Shown: positions 1 through 8,951 of the stretch, piece by piece | Layout of the letters: each line of letters opens with the position of its first letter | Numbering within the stretch: the first letter of the stretch is position 1 | NCBI GenBank assembly: GCA_009693865.1 | Contig: SHWL01000006.1 | Location: 1-64,000, forward strand | Direction of reading: 5' to 3' | DNA: 64,000 nt | DNA from: Acetobacteraceae bacterium | Lineage (GTDB): Bacteria; Pseudomonadota; Alphaproteobacteria; Acetobacterales; Acetobacteraceae | The notes under the pieces: model-generated | What the model saw: only the letters and a program-made list of their open reading frames with translations | What the model was told of the DNA's origin: nothing | Database searches by the model: none | Translations under genes and position numbers: made by a program

Positions 1-2095
1 ATGGGCGGCCGACCCGTCGCGGGCCAGTTCGATCAGGTCCTGTCGTGATTCGCTGTCGAGGAAGCCGCGCCGGATCATGGATGGAAGCAGAATAGTTTTC
101 GATCCGGTTGGCAAGCGATTCCTTCGGGTTTTGGGGGAGTCGGGGTATAATTGGGGTCGGAGCCCAAATAGAATTACTATTTGAACCTTGACCCCAATTC
201 GGCGGTTCGCGTTTCAGGGCCAAACGGGCGGCTTCGACAGACGGAAACAAACCGGGATGGGCTTTGTGCAGATCGGAGGCGCCCAACGGCACAATGCCCG
301 TCGCCGCCCAGGCCCGGTCCCAGCGAGAGCCGCCCGCAGCCAGATCCGCATGCCTGAGAATCCGATCGTAGGTCACGTCCAGCGCGAGATTGTTCATCAG
401 GGTGATCGTCCTCCGGTTGAAGATTGGCCGCACCCGATCGGCGGCCTGGACGATCTCGGCCTCGCGAATTTGCTCCAGCACCTCCTGAACACGCGGATCG
501 GGATGCACCTCGACCTCGACCGCTGTAACGCTTCCATCCGCCATGCGCCGCCCACGCGTGGCACGGTATGGCCAATAAGGCCAAAGCCAATCAGGTGGCG
601 GCGCTATCGCCATCGACACAAACGGCGCGGAGTCCCTTGCCATGTAGGCGCGAGCCCGGTTTTCCACCATGTCGATTGAGGGGCTTTCTCTCCCCGCCAC
701 CAGTACCGACTGGCAGTCCTCCCAGATATTAAGCCCGCGGACTGCTCCAAAATGGGCGCAGCGGACCTGATCGCCCCGTCCGACAGTTTGCCGAATTTTT
801 TCCGCCACCGATTTGTTGCTGACGATCAGGGCGGGACCAGGAGAACGCTCCGCGATCGCGATGATCTCCTTCCGCATCCGAGCGCTACTCTCAACTAACG
901 ATGAGGTCCCGGTCTCAGAGCGATTTTGGCCCGACAGCGATTGTCGCGAATAGTTCCGTCCCAGAGTACCCGTGATATCGGCGTCTCGGGGAACGGAAAT
1001 GTGGATATGTTCGATGTTCGGGAAGACGGCCTCATTCAGGCCCCGCGATCCGGTGCCATCCATAACAAGGATCGATGCGTACGGGGGGACCGATATCGTG
1101 GGCCGAAGACGATGGATGGTGACCCATTCAGACCGTTTCTCGTTGCGTGAGTGCAATACGACGCCAGTCAGGGTGTCTCGCCCAAGATCAATCTCCAAAG
1201 CGATCGCCGCGATCAGTTCGCGTACTTTGAGTGCCTCGTATCCCTTCATCATGTCGATAGCCGAATTTATCTCCTGATCCGACATGAAGCCATTGATCGA
1301 GATTTTACAATACTCAATCCCGCGCGTTATGATCGACGATGCGCACTTCAGGTCTGCGGCCGCAACCCCTGAATCTCGCAGCGCCGCAAGTGGTCGCGGA
1401 CCGCGTAGGGCTGTCAGGAGCTTTGTGAGCGTTCTGACGGCGGCGGAGGCTGCCTCGGACAGGTCGTCATCGATTCCAAGCCAAAGCGGGATCTGCTCAT
1501 TGCTCGCGACAGGCAGATGTATTTCTTCGATGGCGATCATGGTGACCGCTTCGTCAGCGACAATAAGATCAGGTGCTGGTGCGGGACATCGCACAAAAAG
1601 GTATTCCCGTGACAGCACGAAAAATGCCCGATTTCCGAGCGCCGCGATTTCGCGTTCTTGTCTTATATACCCGCAGCTACCCCTGAGGGGACACGTTTTG
1701 CAAATGACCTGTTGGATCGCGATCCCGATCAACGCCAATTTCCCGATTGTCGCGTGGCGCGGACACATTTTCTCGCCAACTTTCCCATGCGGATCTTCGG
1801 CGAGCCGGCCGCGAATCACCATGATCGGCAAGGAAGCCTGGTGCATTATCGCGCGATATTGATCGGCGACCTCGTCTGCCTTTGACGTTGTCGGTTGTGC
1901 GCACCACACGATCATGTCGCCAAGTAGCGCCGCGACGGCTTCCAGCGCGACCGTGGTCTTGCCGGTAGCCTGCGATCCGGTCAGCAGCACTCGTTGACCT
2001 GGCGGCGGCCGTTTCAATCTCTCACAAGCCAGAACCGCGCGTGGAATGCGTCGCTGGATCGCTCGGCTGGTCTCCGGGGCCTGACCAAGTGTCAC
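1..2095 (-). CDS. Large P-loop ATPase/helicase of the integrated element (partial, C-terminus beyond left edge of window)
   Basis: Manual translation of complement(2..2095), 698 codons with no stop: GTG start overlapping primase stop (GTGA), VTLGQAPETSRAIQRRIPRAVLACERLKRPPPGQRVLLTGSQATGKTTVALEAV (Walker A), ...EKMCPRHATIGKLALIGIAIQQVICKTCPLRGSCGYIRQ..., ...APDLIVADEAVTMIAIEE (Walker B-like), ...SILVMDGTGSRGLNEAVFPNIEHIHISVPRDADITGTLGRNYSRQSL..., ...ALIVSNKSVAEKI...HFGAVRGLNIWEDCQSVLVAGRESPSIDMVENRARAYM. Not in the supplied ORF track because no stop lies in the window. Confidence 0.82.
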   Translation of the reverse strand, partial: MTLGQAPETSRAIQRRIPRAVLACERLKRPPPGQRVLLTGSQATGKTTVALEAVAALLGDMIVWCAQPTTSKADEVADQYRAIMHQASLPIMVIRGRLAEDPHGKVGEKMCPRHATIGKLALIGIAIQQVICKTCPLRGSCGYIRQEREIAALGNRAFFVLSREYLFVRCPAPAPDLIVADEAVTMIAIEEIHLPVASNEQIPLWLGIDDDLSEAASAAVRTLTKLLTALRGPRPLAALRDSGVAAADLKCASSIITRGIEYCKISINGFMSDQEINSAIDMMKGYEALKVRELIAAIALEIDLGRDTLTGVVLHSRNEKRSEWVTIHRLRPTISVPPYASILVMDGTGSRGLNEAVFPNIEHIHISVPRDADITGTLGRNYSRQSLSGQNRSETGTSSLVESSARMRKEIIAIAERSPGPALIVSNKSVAEKIRQTVGRGDQVRCAHFGAVRGLNIWEDCQSVLVAGRESPSIDMVENRARAYMARDSAPFVSMAIAPPPDWLWPYWPYRATRGRRMADGSVTAVEVEVHPDPRVQEVLEQIREAEIVQAADRVRPIFNRRTITLMNNLALDVTYDRILRHADLAAGGSRWDRAWAATGIVPLGASDLHKAHPGLFPSVEAARLALKREPPNWGQGSNSNSIWAPTPIIPRLPQNPKESLANRIENYSASIHDPARLPRQRITTGPDRTGPRRVGRP

Positions 2096-3342
2096 GACCC
2101 TGCGTTCTCGGCCTTGATTTCGGCTCTCACCGCTCGCCGGATCGCGGCGTCACGACCCGCCTGAGCGATGACCTTACGGATCACCTCGTTCTGACGCGCC
2201 AGGGCGGCGTCGCGGGTCTCGGTCGCGCTGGGGTAGTAAGGAAGCAAACCGTGTCCCGGCGGCGCCACGGTCGGTCCACGTGTCTCGCGTTCGGCGGCTT
2301 TCTCGATGAACCAGGTCAACCATGGCCTCGCATCGCGTATCCGACGGTTCAGGTACGCGTCGCCGCGCCGTCCGATCCGCTCGCGCAGCTTTGCTTCGAC
2401 CTGGGCAAGCAGTGCCTCCTGATCCAGATTGGAACCAAACTCCTGCGTCGCCGCCTTGAACGCGGCGTCGATCGGCGCGTGGAAACCGCGCCCGTCCGGC
2501 CATTCCGGAGGATCGCCCATCAACTCCAGGGCTTCGTCCACACTCGCCACGTGCAGGCCCTCACCGTGCGCCGTGCCGCCTGTGCCGTCTCGCGTCCACG
2601 TTTCCAGGTCAGGAACCTGGACCTCATCGTCGATGCCGAGATGCAATCCATGACGCTCCGTCAGAAAGTCACGCTGACCCGGCGGGAAAATCGGCGCGGC
2701 GACATAAATCGGTTGCACGATCGCATGCACCGATGGATCGGCGATCGAGGCTGGGATCCATCGCTTTGCCTCCGCGTTCGTGACGGGCCGCGACAGCCAG
2801 AAGAACAGGCGCACCCGGCCACCGGGTTTGATGCCATGCCCGGACGTGAGTTGGCGGAAGCATGACGCCCTGCCGAACTCCGGTGGCAGCCGTTCGAGCG
2901 CGGCGTCGATGACGTGTTCGGCGTCCTCGATCGGATCGATATGAGCGGGCAATGGAAAGCTATCCAGATCGAGCGCGATCCAGCGCCTGGCGCGTTCCTC
3001 GAACACCGAAACACCCGCGATCTCATCCGGCCGGTCATACGCCAGCCGCCGGACACCGCCGGGGCGAACCGCGATCTCCTCGAAACCCGGGCGGATGCCG
3101 CCCCGGATCACGCAGGTCTTCGGATCCCGTGCCGCCGTCCCGAGGACGTCGCTCAATGACGCAATATCGTGGACCGGGATTTCGCGCGCGTTGACGCGAG
3201 TGATGCCGCCAAAGTCTCGTGCGACTTTCCATGCACCATCAACCCGCTGTAGCGTTTTCGTGAGCCGGGAATCCTTGGGCGTGACGACGGTGAGGAGAAC
3301 GATGCCGTCTTCGGTGTCATCGGCGGCGACGACGGCACTCAT
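2092..3342 (-). CDS. Primase/replication-initiation-like protein of the integrated element
   Basis: ORF MSAVVAADDTEDGIVLLTVV...; segment WIALDLDSFPLP...SGHGIKPGGRVRLFFWLSRPVTNAEAKRW resembles element-encoded archaeo-eukaryotic-type primase proteins; overlaps helicase (GTGA) and HTH gene (ATGA). Confidence 0.6.
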   Translation of the reverse strand: MSAVVAADDTEDGIVLLTVVTPKDSRLTKTLQRVDGAWKVARDFGGITRVNAREIPVHDIASLSDVLGTAARDPKTCVIRGGIRPGFEEIAVRPGGVRRLAYDRPDEIAGVSVFEERARRWIALDLDSFPLPAHIDPIEDAEHVIDAALERLPPEFGRASCFRQLTSGHGIKPGGRVRLFFWLSRPVTNAEAKRWIPASIADPSVHAIVQPIYVAAPIFPPGQRDFLTERHGLHLGIDDEVQVPDLETWTRDGTGGTAHGEGLHVASVDEALELMGDPPEWPDGRGFHAPIDAAFKAATQEFGSNLDQEALLAQVEAKLRERIGRRGDAYLNRRIRDARPWLTWFIEKAAERETRGPTVAPPGHGLLPYYPSATETRDAALARQNEVIRKVIAQAGRDAAIRRAVRAEIKAENAGS

Positions 3343-3647
3343 GACGGCACCTTTCGTACCACCGGCGCGCGACGGCCGCTCATGACGACCGGAGCCGCGT
3401 TCAGCATGGCGAATGCGATCCGGAGCCCCTTGATCGTCGGGACGATCGCTTTGCCGTTCACGCATTGCGTGGGCAGCGGCCACGCCTCAAGGGTCCGATA
3501 CGAAACCGGAAAGAAATGCCGGGTGATGACATCAGCGAGGGTTCGACGATCCATCCTCACGGGCAGTGTCAGCAACAGTTCTTCAAGCTCAGGTGGTAGT
3601 ACTACCGAATTGGCCTCAACGGCCAGGTTCTCTCGAAGACAAGGCAT
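3339..3647 (-). CDS. Small HTH/excisionase-like DNA-binding protein
   Basis: MDRRTLADVITRHFFPVSYRTLEAWPLPTQCVNGKAIVPTIKGLRIAFAMLNAAPVVM, resembling small AlpA/excisionase-type proteins of integrative elements; 4-bp overlap with downstream primase. Confidence 0.55.
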   Translation of the reverse strand: MPCLRENLAVEANSVVLPPELEELLLTLPVRMDRRTLADVITRHFFPVSYRTLEAWPLPTQCVNGKAIVPTIKGLRIAFAMLNAAPVVMSGRRAPVVRKVPS

Positions 3648-3657
3648 CGTACGTCAA

Positions 3658-3685
3658 CTCCGTGGCGTTACGCGACGCAACGGAG
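3658..3685. promoter_or_regulatory. Candidate operator: 11-bp imperfect inverted repeat CTCCGTGGCGT-N6-ACGCAACGGAG
   Basis: 10 of 11 arm positions complementary; lies 11 bp upstream of the HTH gene start codon. Confidence 0.45.
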
Positions 3686-3731
3686 GCTACTGACGCGGGG
3701 GACTCACAATCCACGGGGCTATTGTGAGGAA

Positions 3732-4319
3732 TCATCGCGAGCCGGGACGGGAGCGTCTCCAACTCTTCAACCACGTGGGGGTGATTCGCTTGTCGCGCAC
3801 CTTGACGCCCATCCTCCCGAGATAAACAGAAACCCGCTTTTCTGCCTCTGATTGGGTGACGCAATTCACCATTTGATACATGTCAACGAATTCGAGGCAA
3901 GAGTCAATCGTATCCTTCTGACGACTGTTATACCGCGCCGTGCCACCGACATTTTTTCGCTTCAGCCGCTCGTCGACGAGCCCATGGTCAAGATCGCCAA
4001 GCGCCTTCGCCAATTCCGCAACCAACTGGCTCGTTGGGTGCTCTACGACGACTACTATATCGTCGGTGGCGAAGCTGGTTTCCATTATCGCGCCGACCGC
4101 CTCGGCAATAGCCTCTAAGATGGTAACGATGGTCCTGCGGTCGAAGCTTGTGGAAAGTGACCCCTCTGGAGTGAGTTCTCTTAATCTCTCGCGGAGTTTG
4201 ACGACAGTAATCAGGTCCCGAAAATCTTCAGGCGAGAGGCGGCTGCGCGCCTTGTCAGTTTCGTCTCTCTGGACTGACGCAGCCGCAACCAGGGCGGACT
4301 TGGTTTTGTCGTTGCTCAT
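3732..4319 (-). CDS. Hypothetical protein between integrase and HTH gene
   Basis: ORF from ATG at 4319 (MSNDKTKSALVAAASVQRDETDKARSRLSPEDF...); 4-bp ATGA overlap with the integrase stop. Confidence 0.6.
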   Translation of the reverse strand: MSNDKTKSALVAAASVQRDETDKARSRLSPEDFRDLITVVKLRERLRELTPEGSLSTSFDRRTIVTILEAIAEAVGAIMETSFATDDIVVVVEHPTSQLVAELAKALGDLDHGLVDERLKRKNVGGTARYNSRQKDTIDSCLEFVDMYQMVNCVTQSEAEKRVSVYLGRMGVKVRDKRITPTWLKSWRRSRPGSR

Positions 4320-5653
4320 GCACGGTTCTGCGCGAATACTACGATCTCGGCCCCAGAAGCTTCCTTGCCACCGATTTCGGCTACCAGCAGTCGACCCCAC
4401 AACTCCATCGCTTTGACCTGTTCCGGCCATCGGCTGGAACGTTGATAGACGCCAAGTACTCCACCCCGCGTCGCTGCTTGTCGGTGGTTCAGCACGGCGT
4501 CAGCGACAGCCTCGGGGATCCCCGCTTCGCCCAGCGTCGACGCGAAACTGCGGCGGGCATCATGGAACCGCCATCCTGTCAGGCCGGGGTCAGCCTTCGC
4601 CAGCGCGGCCTTAATCTTGGTAAACGTGTCGATCGCCTTTCCCGCGCGGGGCGAGGGGAACACAAGACCTTTTTTAGGCTTACCCGCAGTCTCGTGCCGC
4701 CCTCGCAGGATGTCCAGCGCCAGCGGGTGCAGATGCAGCCGGTGGGGGTCGCGGTTTTTGGTCATATGCCCGGGTTGCGCCCAGATGCCGTCTTCCAGAT
4801 CGACGTGCGGCCATTCCAGGTGCGTGGCCTCGCTTCGGCGGCAAGGTACAACGATGAGGAACCGGATCAGATCGCGATGGACGTCATCGAGCCCCATTGC
4901 CGTCTCCGCCAGCTTCCACAACCGAGCCAGTTCGTCGGTTTCGAGATATTCAGCCCGTGAAGCGGGAGCCTTCGGGCGCCGCGACTTCGCCACCATGCTG
5001 CACGGGTTCGCCTGCACCAACCCGTCGTCCCGGCACCAATCGAAAAAGCGGCTGATGGCGCCGAACCTGTGACGCGCGGCGTTAGGATGGTGGGGGTCGG
5101 CGCGCAGCAACTTCCGCAGGTCAGGCGCTCCGATATCCGCGATTGGCTTTGCCCCGCAGCCCATCGCCAGAACGGCGGCCTTGACGTGTGAGATTTCCTC
5201 GCTCGCGTGTCCGGGCGAGATGATGCCGCTCCCGCGCAGCCGGGGACGCTTCGGAACATCCTTGATGTAGGCATGCACCAGCCTGTCAACGGTCCGTGAG
5301 CGGCGTGCGGCATCGCTCGCGATCCTCGCTTTACGAACAGCGGCTGGGTCGCCTCCGGCCTTCGCGAGGCCCTTGTGGGCATTCGCCGCCTGCCGCGCAT
5401 CGTCGGGAGAATGATCGGCCGGATTCCCGATCGTGATGGAGCGTGACGCGAACCGCTTCCCGGTCCCCGCGTCGATCCCGCGCGGTTTGTAGTCAAATCG
5501 CCACGTGAGGCCGGTCGCGTTCACCACCAGCGCCAACCCCCGGCATTCCGAGTCACCTATCACGATCCGCTGGTCGGCCGACCGCCGGCGCCAAGCCGTG
5601 TCGATCGTTGCCTTGGTTATTCTCGTCGGCCCTTCCCGAAGTACCTTCATCAT
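4316..5653 (-). CDS. Tyrosine-type site-specific recombinase/integrase
   Basis: MMKVLREGPTRITKATIDTAWRR..., DUF4102-like N-terminus, catalytic-domain features (LIRFLIVVPCRRSEATHLEW, HRLHLHPLALDIL, GWRFHDARRSFASTL, VLNHRQ...YQRS). Adjacent to tRNA 3' fragment. Confidence 0.92.
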   Translation of the reverse strand: MMKVLREGPTRITKATIDTAWRRRSADQRIVIGDSECRGLALVVNATGLTWRFDYKPRGIDAGTGKRFASRSITIGNPADHSPDDARQAANAHKGLAKAGGDPAAVRKARIASDAARRSRTVDRLVHAYIKDVPKRPRLRGSGIISPGHASEEISHVKAAVLAMGCGAKPIADIGAPDLRKLLRADPHHPNAARHRFGAISRFFDWCRDDGLVQANPCSMVAKSRRPKAPASRAEYLETDELARLWKLAETAMGLDDVHRDLIRFLIVVPCRRSEATHLEWPHVDLEDGIWAQPGHMTKNRDPHRLHLHPLALDILRGRHETAGKPKKGLVFPSPRAGKAIDTFTKIKAALAKADPGLTGWRFHDARRSFASTLGEAGIPEAVADAVLNHRQAATRGGVLGVYQRSSRWPEQVKAMELWGRLLVAEIGGKEASGAEIVVFAQNRA

Positions 5654-5834
5654 CGCCCCCAAAATCGGACGCCTGTTCGAAGACCGGCCTAACCGGACAT
5701 TGACCGGACATTTGATGCGGAGGCAAGCGGAAAGTGACGTAACCTGCCGGGATCGATTACTTCTAATTTTGGCATATAGCTTGGGATTTCGGTAACCTGC
5801 GGATGGACGCGGAACCTGACGGAAGCGGTTATCC

Positions 5835-5883
5835 TCGGTTTTGTAAACCGAAGGTCGGGGGTTCAAATCCCTCACCGGCACCA
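5835..5883 (+). other. 3' fragment of tRNA-Thr(UGU): attachment-site (attR-like) remnant
   Basis: TCGGT-TTTGTAA-ACCGA anticodon arm (anticodon TGT), variable loop, GGGGG-TTCAAAT-CCCTC T-arm, ...CCGGCACCA end; no D-arm or 5' acceptor strand upstream. Confidence 0.8.
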
Positions 5884-6034
5884 TGGTCTTGACGAAGTTG
5901 TTCTGATATTCGGCTCGTTCGTTCCTTGTCCGCGCTGGATCACGGCGAAGAAATTCCCCTGGCCTCCATTGGACCACATTGACAGCCGCCCCTCCCTGTG
6001 CCCGCCTGACCAAAACAACGGACGGAACACGCAA

Positions 6035-7009
6035 ATGGTCGCCTCACCCCAGAGGACCGCCGGAGCCAATACGCCGGAGGCCATCGAAGTCACCCCGCTC
6101 ACCCTGCACATCGGCGCGGAAATCCGTGGCGCCGACCTCTCGCGGCCGTTGCCGCCGGAACAGTTGAAGGACGTGCGCGACGCCTTCCTGAAATGGAAGG
6201 TCGTGTTCTTCCGCGACCAGCACCTCGATCACGCCCAGCATGTGGCGATGGCGCGCCAGTTTGGGGAACCAACGATCGGCCACGCGGTGTTCGGCCACGT
6301 GGAAGGCCATCCCGAGATCTATTCTGTCGCCAAGAACCGCACCGCCAATGAGAACCGGACGGCGACGATGGTGACGCCCTGGTCCGGCTGGCACACCGAC
6401 ATCACGGCGGCGGTCAATCCGCCCAGTGCCTCGATCCTGCGCGGGGTGACGATCCCGCCTTACGGCGGGGACACGTTCTGGACCAATCTCGCCGCCGCCT
6501 ACAAAGGCTTGTCGCCAACCATGCGCGGCTTCGTCGACGGGCTGCGCGGCATCCACAAATACGTGCCGCGCGAAAATCCCCAGGCCGGGAGCGTCTACAA
6601 CGAGCGCCTCAAACGCCGCGCATTGGCAAGCGAGCACCCGTTGGTGACGGTCCACGCCGAGACCGGCGAGCGTGTTCTGTTCGTCAGCCCGACCTACGTG
6701 AAATCGATCGCCGGACTGACCCCGCGCGAAAGTCAAAAGATTCTCGAAATGCTGTGGGAGCATGTCACGCGCCCCGAATACACCGTTCGTTTCAAGTGGA
6801 ACGAGGGCGACATCGCGTTCTGGGACAATCGCTCGACCTCGCATCTGGCGCCGACGGATATCTTCGAGTCCGATTACGACCGCCAGCTCTACCGGATCAC
6901 GCTGGTCGGCGAGCCGCTCATTGGCGTCGACGGCAAACCCTCGACGTCGATCGAAGGCGTGCCGATCCTTTCGGCGGAGCAGGAACTACGCATGATGGCG
7001 GCGCAGTAG
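6035..7009 (+). CDS. TauD/TfdA-family 2-oxoglutarate-dependent dioxygenase
   Basis: LHIGAEIRGADLSRPL...FFRDQHLDHAQHVAMARQFGEP...WHTDITA...GGDTFWTNLAAAYKGLSPTM...HPLVTVHAETGERVLFVSPTYV...WDNRSTSHLAPTD. Confidence 0.93.
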   Translation: MVASPQRTAGANTPEAIEVTPLTLHIGAEIRGADLSRPLPPEQLKDVRDAFLKWKVVFFRDQHLDHAQHVAMARQFGEPTIGHAVFGHVEGHPEIYSVAKNRTANENRTATMVTPWSGWHTDITAAVNPPSASILRGVTIPPYGGDTFWTNLAAAYKGLSPTMRGFVDGLRGIHKYVPRENPQAGSVYNERLKRRALASEHPLVTVHAETGERVLFVSPTYVKSIAGLTPRESQKILEMLWEHVTRPEYTVRFKWNEGDIAFWDNRSTSHLAPTDIFESDYDRQLYRITLVGEPLIGVDGKPSTSIEGVPILSAEQELRMMAAQ

Positions 7010-7058
7010 CCGCGAGCCGCCGGAACGCCGGCCGAAAAATCTCAACGTTGGGTGACAC

Positions 7059-7916
7059 ATGGCTTCCGTGCGAATTGTTCACGTCAGCGACACGCATCTT
7101 TCCCCGACCCACGCTTACTTCGCCATGAACTGGGCTGCGTTTCGCGCCGGCATGGCCACGTCCCCGCCGGATTTCCTGGTCCACGGCGGCGATCTGGCGT
7201 TCAACGCGCCGGAGGTGGAGGACGACCTTGCCTTCGCCGCCAAAGCGGTCGCGGACCTCGGCCTGCCATGGCGCGCCATCCCGGGCAACCACGACATCGG
7301 CGAGGCGCCGCCGTTCTCGCGCCTCGATCAGCCGGTCACACCGGCGAGGATCGCGGCCTGGCGGCGACACGTCGGGCCGCAATGGTGGTCGCATGACATC
7401 GGCGACTGGCGCCTGATCGGACTGGATACCTCGCTCATGGCCAGCGATCTGCCGGAGGAGGCCGAGCAGCGCGAATTCTTCCATCAGGCCCTCGATTCAA
7501 GAGGCGGCCGGCCGGTGATGATGTTCGTCCATATGCCGCCGTTCGACCGCGATCCCGAGGACGCGCGGCGCTCGACGTCGGTCATCCCGTTTCCGGCGCG
7601 GGCCGATTTCCTGGACGCCTGCGCCTCGGGCGGCGTGAAGGTGATCGCGTGCGGGCATCTGCACGTTTACCGGCGTCACCGTCATCGCGGGATGGACATC
7701 GTGTGGGCGCCGCCGACCGCGATGGTGAATGTGCGTGGGGGTCTGAAGCGGTGGCGGCGATTGCCTCGGCCGGGTTACGTGGAGTGGCAACTGGACGGCA
7801 AGCGCGCGACACACCGGCTGGTGGAGCCCGAGCGCATGTTCGTCATCGACACCACCGGCTGGACCGCCGGCAACAACACGACCACGACGACCCTCCCGCC
7901 CTGGTCCGGCTCGTAG
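7059..7916 (+). CDS. Calcineurin-like metallophosphoesterase
   Basis: VRIVHVSDTHLS...DFLVHGGDLAFNAPEVEDDL...IPGNHDIG...VIACGHLHVYRRHRHRGMDIVWAP. Confidence 0.9.
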   Translation: MASVRIVHVSDTHLSPTHAYFAMNWAAFRAGMATSPPDFLVHGGDLAFNAPEVEDDLAFAAKAVADLGLPWRAIPGNHDIGEAPPFSRLDQPVTPARIAAWRRHVGPQWWSHDIGDWRLIGLDTSLMASDLPEEAEQREFFHQALDSRGGRPVMMFVHMPPFDRDPEDARRSTSVIPFPARADFLDACASGGVKVIACGHLHVYRRHRHRGMDIVWAPPTAMVNVRGGLKRWRRLPRPGYVEWQLDGKRATHRLVEPERMFVIDTTGWTAGNNTTTTTLPPWSGS

Positions 7917-8100
7917 GCAAGGCCCAAATATTACCGCACCGAGACGGCCCCCTATCTCCCCGTCATGGCCCGGCGCAGCCTGATCGGATACCGCCCCAAA
8001 GGACCATGGCGGGATTGGCGCCAACGCGGCCAAGGTCCAGAATGGGTCTCGATTTGACCGGAGGCCGAAAGCCCCTCCCCCACATGACCAGGAGAGAACC

Positions 8101-8946
8101 ATGCAACCGATCGTCGCCGTGATCGCACAGGGCATGATGGGCAGCGCCGTCGCCAACTGCCTCACCGTCAATGGCATCGAGGTGCGCACTTCGCTTGACG
8201 GCCGCGGACCGGACTCTCTGGCACGCGCGAAAGCCGCCGGCATGACCGCTGCCTCCGACGCCCAGATCGCCGCCTGCGACATCATTCTGTCGATCCTGCC
8301 GCCGGGCAGCGCCCTCGCGCTGGCGGAAAAGCTCGCCCCGGCGTTGCGCGCCGCCGCGAAGAAGCCGGTCTATGTCGATTGCAACGCGCTCGATCCCGCC
8401 TCGGTCCTGCGCATCGCCCGCGTGGTCGAGGAATCCGGCGCCACCTTTGTCGATGGCGGCATCATCGGCGGCCCGCCGGAGCCGGGGTCGAAGGCCACTA
8501 AAATCTACCTCTCCGGCCCGGATGCCGCGAAGGCCGCGGTGCTGGAGAACTTCGGCCTGTACATGCCAATCCAGCCCGGTCCGATCGGTGCCGCCTCGGC
8601 GATGAAAATGTCCTATGCCGGCATCACCAAAGGCTTCACCGCATTGGCCGCCGGCATGATGCTCGCCGCCACCCGCGCGGGCACCGCCGAGGCATTGAAG
8701 GCGGAACTCTCAAGCAGCCAACCGGCTTTGTATGGCTGGCTCTCCCGCTCGATGCCGCGGATGTATTCCAAAGCCTATCGCTGGGTCGCTGAGATGGAGG
8801 AAATCGCCGCCTTCGTGGGCGAGGACCCGGCCGCCGCCAAATTCTACCAAGGCGCCGCCGAGCTTTACACCCGCATCGCCGCCGACTTCGAGGGGCCGAA
8901 CAAGGAAACCGCCATGCTGGAAGCCTTCGTCGCCAAGAAAGGTTGA
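8101..8946 (+). CDS. NAD(P)-dependent 6-phosphogluconate dehydrogenase-like / DUF1932 protein
   Basis: VAVIAQGMMGSAVANCLTVNGIEVRTSLDGRG...ILSILPPGSALALAEKL...VDGGIIGGPPEPGSKATKIYLSGPDA...MKMSYAGITKGFTAL. Confidence 0.85.
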   Translation: MQPIVAVIAQGMMGSAVANCLTVNGIEVRTSLDGRGPDSLARAKAAGMTAASDAQIAACDIILSILPPGSALALAEKLAPALRAAAKKPVYVDCNALDPASVLRIARVVEESGATFVDGGIIGGPPEPGSKATKIYLSGPDAAKAAVLENFGLYMPIQPGPIGAASAMKMSYAGITKGFTALAAGMMLAATRAGTAEALKAELSSSQPALYGWLSRSMPRMYSKAYRWVAEMEEIAAFVGEDPAAAKFYQGAAELYTRIAADFEGPNKETAMLEAFVAKKG

Positions 8947-8951
8947 CCCGA

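Noticed and set aside
5800-5883. Functional tRNA-Thr gene
   Set aside because: No 5' acceptor strand or D-arm and one base short between T-arm and CCA; better explained as attachment-site remnant.
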